From Chionis minor (lineage: Eukaryota > Chordata > Aves > Charadriiformes > Chionididae): DNA of 64,000 bases. Shown here in pieces: positions 1 through 11,000 of the stretch (position 1 is its first letter; the number at the start of each line of letters is the position of its first letter). A model generated the notes under the pieces. It was not told where the DNA came from. It was given only the letters and a program-made list of their open reading frames with translations, and searched no databases. A program made the translations under genes and the position numbers. Location of the stretch: NCBI GenBank assembly GCA_013398295.1, contig VZSF01002918.1, positions 186,001-250,000 of the forward strand. Reading direction: 5' to 3'.

Positions 1-383
1 TTTATTCATCAAGGCATTGATTGTTTCCTGCCATTCAGCTTGAAGACAGGTTGTTGAGTAAAGGAGAAGTGTCTAATTAAAATTCCTTTGTGGTGTGATT
101 CCCCTAGAAAGGCATGAAACCAGCAGCTGAGATAGCAGGAGAGTTTAAAAATTCTGTGTTCCAGGATTTCAAAGTACCTGTTTTGCATGATCAATTTAGA
201 AACTAATTCTGGGGGTTTGTCCTTCAATGTAGTTACCTAGGTGTGAAGTACCTGCCCTGTGAAGTTTCAAGGAGGGCACATGCCACTACCTTCTTTTTGG
301 CTAATGGCTTTGTATTTTCTCATGACAACTTGCCAGGCGAGAGCAATGTTAAACCTAACCTTCTCTCAAGATAAAGAGTAAAC

Positions 384-407
384 AAACCAGAGTATTTACT
401 CTGGTTT
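384..407. repeat. perfect short hairpin
   Basis: AAACCAGAGTA is followed by a 2-base spacer and its exact reverse complement, giving an 11-bp stem. It is the first of three hairpins within 260 bp. No U-tract or gene lies beside it, so a terminator role is not indicated. Confidence 0.7.
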
Positions 408-593
408 TGGTGGAGGAGGTGAATTTGAATTGTTGATGGCTCCTTTTCTTCCCTAGAAATTCACCCATAAACTCAGGAGTGGAAGGAAGCTTAGCTCAGC
501 GTTGTCGTGGCTGTTCCCATTGTGTACTGGACTGTTAGTAATTTTGTGTGCAATATTCTCTGTAAGCCCAACATTCTTCATATTGTGGATGTC

Positions 594-616
594 TCTTCCT
601 GAGTTACTCAGGAAGA
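594..616. repeat. perfect short hairpin
   Basis: TCTTCCTGAG, the spacer TTA, then CTCAGGAAGA form a perfect 10-bp stem. Its right arm shares one base with the left arm of the next hairpin, so the two could form a double stem-loop. Confidence 0.7.
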
Positions 617-644
617 AATAGGTATTGAATTACAATACCTATTT
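616..644. repeat. perfect short hairpin
   Basis: AAATAGGTATTG, the spacer AATTA, then CAATACCTATTT form a perfect 12-bp stem directly abutting the hairpin at 594-616. Confidence 0.75.
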
Positions 645-3596
645 CCCAGCTTTCCTGTCTCTCAAAGTGTTATACTAACTAGGCTGTCACAGGGGTACTA
701 AAATCCCAAATGTTTTGTATGAAAAGAGGTTTTAAAGCATAAATTAATATTGAGCAAGCACACCTCTTTATCCTTTATTAGTCTGTATTGCTCATCTTGA
801 AATCTCCTGTAAATTAGCAAATAAAACCTCTTCCTAGTAAGAACTCTATAAATTGTGTCTTGAAGAATTGCACAACAGTTGAGTGGCATTACATTCTGAA
901 GAACTGAGATATGTCTATGACATCCTCACAGGAGAGAGAAAAAGCTCTTGCATATATAAAGAGCACTAAAGAAAAGTTGACTTTTTCCCCCCTCATGAAT
1001 GACTACTTCCTACTCTTTAGCTGACAATGGCCATATTTTTCTTTGCAATGAAATACATGGATACGGACCCATGAGAGCAAAAGTGATTGTAACTATATTT
1101 AATACAAATATTTGCATATTCGAGATGATAAAAGGATCAAATGAGACTTCTGTTAGATCAGTATAAAAGGATTTTTCAATATTGTGGTCATTAATTCTGA
1201 ATTTTACATAAAATACTCAGAAGTCAAGCAATTTTTCTTCATGTCTAGGTATTTCTAGAAGTTGGTTGCAGCTTCATTGAAGTGTTTATTGGAAATGAGG
1301 GGAAAGAAGAGCTGTATGGCTTGAGACAGTGAGAAAAGTCTGAAAATCACCTCTTCCAGAAAAAAGGCCTGGAGAGAGGAAGAAAATAAGTTGCTGGTTA
1401 CCTTATTTCTCAGTAATGTACTTGGCTGTGGAGAATCTGTACTCTTTAGCAAGATCATTTCTGAATTTTTGTTGTAATGCTTTCATGAAGATGAAAGTTG
1501 CCCACAAACCATAATCCTTCTAGCTGTACACGGGCTCTGGTATAAAGCACCAGATACAGCCACCTTTGGTGACAGGCAATGCTGTGCGCATACCTGCTCT
1601 CAAGTTGTCTTTTACCTGAAAAAGATGTAGAAATCCTCCCTTGGAGGGTAAGTGAGATAGGGCAGAACGAGTCAGAGAAAGATCTGGTGTTATCAGAGTA
1701 TCTAGAAGTATTTTCTTTCAATTTACTATTTTCTTAATGGAAGCTGGACTTCAGTTACAAATGTGGCAAACAAATCATTTCATTACATTTGGGGACAATG
1801 TGAATAATTCTGTGGTGTGATTTATTATGTACCATTGAAAGCAATTTTGGTTTAATCAGAAATCATAGTAAATATGTAATTAAAAAGTTCTCAAAACGTA
1901 TGGGTTAAAAATGTCAAACAGTATTCGTTGGTAACAGCTTCATTTGTCTACTTCTGTACTTGGAGTTGTATGGTAGGACACAGTCACACGTACAGCTCAG
2001 TGATTTATAGAACTGAGAGCAGACACTAATGAGAAAAAGCTTTTACAATAAAGACTTCTATTATATCATTTATGTAGCTATGCCCATAAAGGTCAAAAAA
2101 AAAAAAAGGCTGAACAGATAGTTTCTAGGCCTCAACTTGGAAGTGTCCAAGCTTATACCCTTATGAACATAAGAATTATAGAAGGAAAGTCGACCATAAA
2201 TTTCGAGGAAAGCTGTATCTTGTTAAGTGGCACTTCAAAACTGGTATTAATTCTAAAAGCTAATGTCAAACTTACCTTTTCCCTCCCTTTCTTAACTAAT
2301 GAGGAATTTGGTTTTCAGCTAGTATTTGCTCTATTTTGTGATTTAGATGAACAAATACACTTACATACACTACAGAGGCATTAATCAAGACGTGTTTAAT
2401 ACAAGAAACAATTAATATAATACAGGCAGCAAATTTTTTAATAAATAACTAATCTAAAGTATTTTTGTGGTAGTGAAAGCAATACCCAGCTCTGACCTGG
2501 TGCAGCAATGTTGATATTGAAAGAACGGGGCTGACTTGCATCTGCTGCAGAGGTAATACAGCCCAACATCTGAGTTGTAGCATTAGCTCTTGCTCCTGTC
2601 TAGTAGTTGGGTGGAATAACGGTGCAGTAACATGGGCACTGGCAACTTGGTACTCGGCTCCCCACACAACTGGGAAACAACGGTGGTGGGAATGCTGCTG
2701 CCCGCTTGTCCCAAGTTATGTGAACCTTCTGCTATGCCTGTCTGCTGGGAGTGAGCTGGGTAGGAACCCAGAGCAGGTGCCTGTCCTGCCATCAACCACT
2801 GCGTCTCTACCTAAAAGTCCTGCTTGTGTTTTTTGGGCTGGAAAAGGCTTTGCTAATGACAAAAGGAAAAGTGAAGAAGCAAAACATTATAAATAACACT
2901 TCTAGTAGACAACTTCTGCAGCAAGCACAATCTTACAGGAGAATCAAGTGATGTATTGACTAAGTGCTTCCATGTACAAATAGATACCCAATTCTTTAAT
3001 CTCAATTTTCCAAGGCATGCAAGGCTATGTATGTTTTTTGCTGACTGACACCTAGTAACTGTTTCAGTAATACTGTACTGTTACCAGATAACTGTTCCCA
3101 AGAGTATTGCAGGGCACACTATGCATTTGATACAGTTTTTATAAGTAATGCTGCAAACAGTACATTGCTATTCCAGCCGCTAGCTTAAAGCAGGGCCAAC
3201 TTGGGGTCTGTCTCCAAGAGGGAACTGAATGATGGTAGGTAAATATCTATGCATTACAGGAACTAAATAAGCTTCCCCCATACTTTCCTCCAAATTCTAC
3301 AAAAACCAAAAAAGAAGAGCTGTGTCCAAGGACTGGTGGACTCTGGAACTTGGATTTTAATTGGGAGGGAATAGGAGAGGGTTTTCTGTTTGTGGTTTTT
3401 TTTTAATTGCTTTTAGCAGAAATATTGGGTAGGAAGCTAGCTGAGAAACTGTAGTAAACCTCTTCATAAAGCAGGAATAGCACAGACTTATAAACATACC
3501 TCCTATCTGGGGCTTTATGGTAGGAGTCGGAAGAATTGCTGGAAAGCCTAATAGAATGGATGGCTTTCCATTTGGCTTAATGTTTTGTTTCACTAG

Positions 3597-3676
3597 ACAG
3601 TCTGTAGCAGGCCCAGTTATATACCCTGATGAGTATTGCCTCACCACCTGGGAAAGATCTTGCCTGCCCTCCCCAG
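3597..3676 (+). CDS. possible internal coding exon (weak)
   Basis: An acceptor (tttgtttcactag, or the later cag ending at 3600) and a donor CCCCAG|gtaaat bound an open frame containing VIYPDEYCLTTWERSCLP. The composition looks protein-like. It would end in phase 1, which fits the possible exon at 5239-5277. No family is recognised. The acceptor tract is only moderate and the donor lacks the +5 G. Chance exon-like segments are common in 64 kb, so this is mainly of interest because its phase continues into 5239, 20401 and 49673. Confidence 0.22.
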
Positions 3677-4385
3677 GTAAATTCTCTGGGGAGATTACAG
3701 CTGAGGAGAGAAACAGCCAAGTCTTTTGCCCAGCCTGGGAGCCTGAGCCAGGTTCAGATAGCCAAAGATATAGTAATTTTATTTTTTTTTTCCTTTGGCA
3801 CTGTATTTATGAGGCAAGTAGTTTGGAAGGGTGTTCAGAAACAATCTTTCAGAGCTATGATGTGAGGAGGAGCTATTGCGTTCCAAAGTATAACCTCTAA
3901 ATTTTCTGAACCTCAGGAGCTACTTCAGACATGGGGACTATTGTGTGGCATAAAGCCCAGCATGATTCTTCTGTATAATGGTGGGCTTTTACAAGGAGTA
4001 TTTGTGGAAATAGTGATATTAATATACCTGTTAGTTCATGTACAAGATGAATTACAAGTTATGCTAATTACAAAGCAATTTATCTTTCTTACTTAGAAAT
4101 CCTCATTCCTAAGCAGTAGTGAGTCTTAGGGCAAGCTACCAGGAGACTTCTTTCTTTTCAGCTAATTAATAAAAAATGCAGTATTTCCAGAATGTATGTG
4201 CTTTGCTTGGCTTTTGTTAGATTAATAATTTAGCAAATGTAGTTGAGTGTGTTTAATGCAGTTTTCTCTTCTTTCACTTTAAAATGTTGTTCTGGTATGT
4301 AAAAGAAAAATCACTTTTATTCATGTTTTCATGAAATGAGTCCCATTTTCCCCCACTTCAGGATGATCTAATGCTGCAGCAAAAT

Positions 4386-4404
4386 GGGGAGGGGGTGGGG
4401 AGGG
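4386..4404 (+). other. G-quadruplex-type motif
   Basis: Four G-runs (4, 5, 4 and 3 G) are separated by single A or T bases. This fits the usual intramolecular G-quadruplex pattern with one-base loops. No promoter or gene start can be tied to it. Confidence 0.6.
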
Positions 4405-5238
4405 AGGCTCGAGCATCCAGGTTATTCAGGCATAGCTGTCAGGTTTGCATGGCCAATGCAAATGAATTGCCTTTCATAGCTTACATCTTTTTAAGTACTC
4501 TGCATATCACTATAAACTTTAACTGAGGAAAACTTGGTGACAGCGCCATGTAAAACCATGCGGTAGGGAAGTCTGGATGGGCTTGCTCTGGAAGTAATGG
4601 CGAGACATGAGGACAGCTGGGGAAGCAGAGCCTGGTCTTGCTTTACCTGTCCCCACGCGGACACAGCAGAACTGCAGGGTTGCACAGGCTGGGATCGCTG
4701 GGATCAGCTCCTTTGCTGCTGTGTGTGCAGCCTGGGGTCGGGTGGTTCCAGGCGTTAGTGCACTGACAGGTAGAGGCATCTGTGGCTCTTGCTGGCTTCT
4801 CTTGTCCTGCTGTCCTTGCCCTCTTCCCAAATCGTGCTCCTTCACTCTGTGCCGATACCATGAGCTGCGTAAAAGAGGGGAAAGTCCATAGCCCTCCAGT
4901 CACTGCCACAGAGGCTATGAAGGGTCGATATGTGCCATTGTGGCTGTCAGCAGGTGACCCTTCCTTACATGCCTGATGGGCTCCACAGCAGATTGTGTCA
5001 CTAAAAAGATATGGAAGGAAGGATATGGCCAACCAGCAGCTCGGCTAAACTATGTAAGATGGCTCTACTGCTTTCTACCAGAAATAGAAACAAATAGTAA
5101 GCAAGAGAAGAACATGGTGGCTACTTTAGCAATAGCAGCAGTTTGTAGCAGAGGAGATCTTTCTCTTTTTCCCTAGAGACTGTCTGGCACGTGGTCACTT
5201 GGGGAACAAGCATTAAGTATTTTTCCCTGCTTCTGCAG

Positions 5239-5277
5239 AAGTCCTATTGGAAACTAGACCAGGAATTACACTGCCTG
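5239..5277 (+). CDS. possible small coding exon (weak)
   Basis: A strong acceptor (ttccctgcttctgcag) precedes 39 nt ending at CCTG|gtatgt. The phase-1 frame reads VLLETRPGITLPG and would join in frame to 3676 upstream and 20401 downstream. A second reading uses the stronger donor gtaagt at 5294 and gives a phase-0 frame, KSYWKLDQELHCLVCKLYG. Two equally plausible readings show how little can be decided from such a short segment. Confidence 0.2.
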
Positions 5278-6482
5278 GTATGTAAATTATATGGTAAGTA
5301 GTTCAGATGTTCAATCCGAAAAAATAAAAAACCCTCATCCTTTCACAACTGAGCAGAATGTTCAGGTAAAATAATTTATGGTAGTAATTATGGTATAAAC
5401 CAACTAGTCAGCAGTTAGTTGTTTAAATTCCTTCTTCCCCACTCTAGGTGTCTCAAATCTGTAGGGAAATCACTGCAAGAAATACCCCTCTGCCTGCTAT
5501 ATTCATCAGAAACAGGAAGCTGTATGTGAACACTTAACTGTGTAATGAAAAAAGGATCTCATTTGCAATGATCTGGACTTTCAAGAGGTCAACCAGTGTT
5601 CTGATAACTAAGCTTAATCTTTACTGGCAACATCTAATATTAATTACTAACACTCACACCTTCTACCATTAAAATCTGAACATTTATGCACATAATTATG
5701 AGTCATCTAATGGCTCAAAAGCTTTAATTCTTTTCTCTGCGTGCATTTCATTTTGTTTAACCATGAGAGAACTGGACTTCTGTTTATTATGGGCAAAGGT
5801 GATTCAGAATAAATCCTGACAGTTTGAGTTACTCCTGAGCTTTTTCATTTAATGGAAACAGCGTGAAAGCCCTTTCTGTGCTCCCTGTGTGGGAAGGGGG
5901 GATCTGACAGCAGGAGAGCTCATGCCATTAGTGGAAGTGACAGCACGGCAGGGTGGGACAGGCACATGTTGCTCGGCTCTTTTTGCATCAGGAACCCTTC
6001 ACCAGCAGGGAAATATCAGAACCCTCATAGCACATCCCTATGTTAAATACAGCTCTGGCCTGCCTGCCTGCCTTACCACAGATAAACTAAGAGCAGCTCC
6101 AATGGGCAGTACTGGGTTGCTGGTATTACTGGCTTTCCACCAGGGGTTTCTGCAGAGAAGTATAATCAACAGATGATCAGGCATCCATTCCTCCACACAT
6201 CTCCAGGCATACTGAAATCTGTGTGGTAGAAGCAGATTCTGCGTTCAGAAAACAAGCATTTTTCAATGCCACCACAACCTCACAGAGCAGCTCTTGAGGT
6301 CTGGTACTTGCAGGACTTTAGAAGAAAAGCTCAGTCTGGTGGGACAAGCGCAGATGCCAACTGGGATGACGGATTTATTACTGCAAAACTAGAATGTGAT
6401 CACAAACTCATTTCACATAGGCTACTGGACAGACACCAACTAGATAGAATAGCATGAACCTAGTTTGTAATTTAAGAAAAGT

Positions 6483-6552
6483 AAAAAAAAAAAAACCCAA
6501 AAAAAAACCAAACACCACCAAAAAAACCAAACTCAAAAAACCCAAAAAAACC
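6483..6552. repeat. A-rich low-complexity tract
   Basis: A runs are broken by CC and CCC, and the tract is almost free of G and T. It encodes a lysine/proline-rich frame on plus and a Phe/Leu-rich frame on minus; both are composition artefacts. Confidence 0.9.
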
Positions 6553-7920
6553 AGGAGAACAGTTGTGACAGATCTCAGAGGTGGTAGGGAGGTGATCAGC
6601 AGGAGGGAGAGGGTGGGAAGTGTAGATGAACAGCCCTTGATAGGGTTTTGACTATTAAATAGCAACTAGTACCATTGTTTGCTTGTCTGCCTTATATTTT
6701 CACTTTGACTCAGCATGAATAGTAGCTTAATAACTACTTTCATATTAGGTAGTCCCTTGAAGCTGGAGTACTATCAGGCTGGAGAAGTTGTGAGAAATTC
6801 TGGGCTCCTCAATGTGGAGATGGCTCTAACCTTAGGTGATGAAGCCTGGTTCCTGCTGCCCTGTAGCTACTCACTCCTGCTCTCAGTGCCAAGGGGAAGA
6901 TTTTTCCTTACTAATTCTCTGTCACTTTTCAGTCTTTAAGATAGCTTTGTAAAACATGGATGTTCTAAGAGAGTCATATCTAAGCTGTCTGGGATGCTTG
7001 TGCAAGGAGACTGCTTGACTTGGGGTGGGGGGAGGGAAGAAATTTTTTGTAGTCCTTGCCTCTGCAATAGCATAAGATAGTGAGCAGGAAATGGTCTGAT
7101 AGTTAAAGCAGATGGTTTCTCAGCAAAAGCCTTCTGTGGCTTGTATGCTCTGTAATTTTTTTAGTGAGACAAACCAGCTTTCCTGATATGACAGCTTCAT
7201 TGCTGTGCCTTGTGGAAACATGCTGCCACTTGTACTAATTTTACCTTGTAAGAACATAAGTATGAGAGCACACTGGTAAAGCAAAAAAGCCAACATTGCT
7301 ATGGTTTGAGAGATGTGTTTTTTTTTTAAGACATAAATAGTTGCCAATAGAGGGAAGTAATTTATAAAAGCTATGCAGAGAATAATAACAACATTAAAAT
7401 AAAGATAGACTTGTTCCTGCATCTCCTGAGTTTTACATATGCACACCATCAGCCAATGCAGTTGCCAGAAGAGTCCTCCCCAAAAGGGCTGTTCTACATC
7501 TACATGGTTTGTAAGTGACAACAGCGAGGGGAAAAATAATGAAGATAAACTTATTCCACAAGACTGCACTAACAGGGTTTAGAGTCTGAAAACAGAGTGC
7601 ATGGAAATGAATGCAGAGTGCTGTTTTTTAAATAAAGGCCAGAGACTGCTGCTAACAGAGGGCTATGGAGTAGGGAGCTGTAAGAGCAGGCTGGTCTTAC
7701 TAGGGGGAGGGGAGAGGGCAAGGAGGTGGTAACACATCTGACCTTGATCTGTGCAGACCAAGGGAGAGAGGGATGCTTCTGCTTTCCTGTGAGGGCAGTG
7801 TAAGGCAGGAGCATGCAGATTCATGCTGTCTTCTCCTCTAACTAGTGTATCACAACTCTGTAAATCAGAGATGCAAATATGATAGCTGGTTTCTTTTAGG
7901 TTATACTGACTTCCATGGAA

Positions 7921-8096
7921 TTATAGCATCATAGAATGGTTTACACTGGAAGGGACAAAAGGTCAGCTAGTTCCAACCCCCCTGCCATGGGCAGGGACAC
8001 CTCCCACTAGACCAGGCTGCTCAAAGCCCCATCCAGCCTGGCCTTGAACACCTCCAGGGACAGGGCCTCCACAACTTCTCTAGGTAATATATCCAA
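7921..8096 (-). mobile_element. CR1 LINE 3' fragment
   Basis: The plus strand reads as the reverse complement of an avian CR1 3' end: atcatagaatggttt, then aagggac, then ttccaaccccc, gccatgggcagggacacc and gcccagcctgg-like segments up to acaacttctct. CR1 elements end in ATTCTATGA-type repeats, so the element runs on the minus strand with its 3' end at about 7921. It is truncated at about 8096, losing all of ORF2. This is the usual 5' truncation of CR1 copies. It encodes nothing. Confidence 0.93.
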
Positions 8097-11000
8097 AGGT
8101 TTCAGATTAGAGCCTGAGTGGACATTGAGGTCTATCTTCCTATAGTACTATCAATGATTTCTTCCTACAATGCCAAACAGTACTTGCTTTTGCTGGGAAG
8201 GGTTCCCAATGCTACCTGATTAGATTCATGTTTTGTCCTTAGAGTTCTCCTTTTGGAGTGATTTGAAGTTCATGAAGGTGAAAGTACAGGAACTAAACCT
8301 AATATTTATAGTTGTCTGTGATCATTCAGAGACAATCTCTGGAAATAGATTTGTTAATTATCTGCCTTCGCTATATCCATTTCTGGGATAGAATAAGAAT
8401 TTTGAAATGATTTTGCATCTGTCATTCACATTTAAACTCTACGACTAAAGTAATTCCTTTTAATTGCATATGCTTGCATGGCCTCTTATTTTGTGTAGGC
8501 ATTTAAGGTGCCTACACACATTAAGTCTGCTCTGTTGGGAATATATAGAATCCAAAGATAATGTCGTTAATGGGGCCAACTCTCTTCCACTTTTAAGAGT
8601 GCATATTTAAAATCCGTTCAAGACTTTCAGTGATGGCAAACAAAAATTCAATTAGAACTGTGTGGTTCTTTTCTCCACAACATCAGTTATTCCTGAACAT
8701 GGGAAGAATTCGGTATAACCATGTGTAGAAGCTGAGTATTGGCTTCTCTGTGCAGAGAACTGCCTGAGAAGGGACTGAATTGCAATCTACATGGTTTCAG
8801 ACAGTTTAAATTTATTTTTTTTGATACCACAACACTGTCAATAAGACAACTAATTTAGTTCCGTGCTTTAATTTGTTTCTATTGCAGATGTGTAGTAAGA
8901 AAGGACAATTACATGAAATGCTACAGTTGAGCTCCAAGAAAAACAGGGTCTTGTAGCCATACCTACTTGTAAAAGAAGCCATGGAGTCTAATTGTTAGAG
9001 GCCAAGATGAAAGCTCTGGACACCCATATTCTAACAAGAAAGTTTGTTAGGTATATTTTATGACCCTCTAAAAAGGAGGAATAATGGTGTCAAGCTCTTT
9101 GAATCTCAGAGCTGTTTATATACTAGATCTGTTAGATAACATCTGGAAGGCAAAAGACAATCTGCATATAGCAATGATCAATTAAGTATTATTTTCAGTA
9201 TTCCAACTGGGAAGGAAAACAAAATATTTGGACCTTGAAGATCAATGCATGATTTTATGGGATTGTACTAATAGCTGTAGCATATCAATTACATTAAGTA
9301 ACTTTTCTATATTAAATACACTCGAACACCTAACTGTAAGCACCTCTTCTGGAGCAGTGAATCTGTTGCAATGGTTCTTCTGCCTGATTTGTTTCATATT
9401 TTCTCTGTCAGCCAACCATCTCATTATTGACCTTTCCATGTTGTTAGTTACTTTTTTTTTTTTAATATTTAGTTTCTAATAGCCTCCAAGAACTTTGGGG
9501 AGACGAGCTCCTTGGGAGGAATGTGGTTTTCCTGAGGCTGAGAACCTTAGGGTGAGACTTTGCCAGTACTCATTTGCCTGTAGGACTCAGCGAAACTGGA
9601 TGTTCCTGTCCTGCTGCAGGACAGGAGTCTTGCCTGCCTGAGTGTTCATCAGGAACATAAGGAGCCATATTAACACATCTTTCTCCTAGGGTGGGTAGGG
9701 AAGAAGCGCCTTGTCTCCTGCTTTGGTGTCAGAGTCACTGTTACTCTGTGCAGCAGTTGGGGTCAGCAGCACGACATCACCTGCTCTCACTTGCATCTCA
9801 TCTGGAAGTACCTTGGCCTGGAGCAAGTCCTGACCCCTCTGAGGAGGATCAATTCTCTCCCTTGCACCCAGGGTCTGTCCTTGCACAACAGTCAGGAGAA
9901 GGTCACATCCTCCCCTCTTCCAGCTCATACTGAGGTTTTTTAGGCAGAACAGTACTCATATATGCTGTTGACATGATGATAAGCTAGATAATGCCCACCA
10001 CAAAAGGACAGAACTTTTTAAAAGGAAAAAACCCCTGACGTATAGTGAATGCTGAGGATCAAATATTTCCTCAAACTTTTCAGAATTAAAACCCTGTGAG
10101 GGCATTCATAATCATGCTTGACCTCTCTGAATAAAGAGGTAGGAAAAAGAACTGGTCCTGGTTTGATGGTGGACAGCGTATTCAGGAACATTGATGCAGA
10201 GAGATCAAAAATGGGCATTTGAAATAAGTCTCTATAGCCTCCACATAAAAGCATATACATCTGAGGAATTCCTTGTGCCATTCCCCACATTTTTTTCTTC
10301 ACCATTTATACAAAATAAACCACCCCTAAAATTCTGAAATAAATGATTTTTCTCAAGGCACACTGCAGTTCAATTTCTCAAGACACTTCCTTCAGTACTT
10401 GACCCTACATTAGGACTCTAAATGACAAATTGATGACATCATAATAATTTTTCTTATGTAATAAATGGTGAAGCCATTAACACAGGACTATATGACTTAA
10501 CTGCAGACCAAAGAGAATGAGTAGCTGGCTTCTCAAAGAAAAAAACTCTTATTCAAACACATATATCTTCAATAATAGCAGGGAAAATACAGAAAATTAC
10601 TGTCAAAGTAAATTGCATTTTGTATGAATCCCATCTCCTTTCAAGTTTGCCCCAGCATAATAATCCTTCTTTATTTAGTGGTGTTGCCCTTTTCTCTTTA
10701 GAGACCTTTAGTGAAATCTTCTTTTATATTTCATGTATCATTAAATTGACTTAGATGATCAGGGATGTGGTAGGCCTGACATTTATTTTTAATTATTAGC
10801 ATAAATAGAGAGGCATCTATATTTCACACCTGCTGCAATTACAAATATATATTTTCTTCATTTGTAAAACAAATTATGTGCTTTGGGGGATCAACCAGAG
10901 AGATGAGAGGCAGTTCATGTCGATCATCTCTACATCTTATCAGCATTTCTTAGATCTGACTGCAAAGGACCAATAATGTGGCTTTCATACCACTCAATTC

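Larger units (their letters stand above)
1..3596. other. noncoding stretch, left end
   Basis: No gene can be supported here. The stretch holds three short perfect hairpins (384-644, listed separately), a poly(A) run at 2095-2107, and several strong-looking splice acceptors with no matching donors (for example after 456, 1020 and 1248). The plus-strand open run after the acceptor at 1020 is treated as a finding. Base composition is AT-rich, like most of the window. Confidence 0.6.
3677..7920. other. noncoding stretch
   Basis: No gene is supported apart from the weak exon candidate at 5239-5277. The stretch contains a GC-richer block at about 4560-5000, where overlapping open frames occur on both strands without recognisable motifs. 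It also contains a G-run cluster at 4386-4404 and an A-rich tract at 6483-6552. The 149-codon minus-strand frame at 7120-7569 has hydrophobic stretches but no family signature, and its length is within chance for this window. Confidence 0.6.

Noticed and set aside
4519..5032. Overlapping frames of 64-129 codons on both strands
   Set aside because: They overlap in several frames within a GC-richer block that has few stops for compositional reasons. No frame shows a domain.
6454..6651. Lysine/proline-rich 65-codon frame
   Set aside because: Its composition comes from the A-rich tract at 6483-6552.
7120..7569. 149-codon minus-strand frame with hydrophobic stretches
   Set aside because: About one frame of this length is expected by chance in 128 kb of AT-rich double-strand reading. 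It has no motif, no splice context and no family resemblance.
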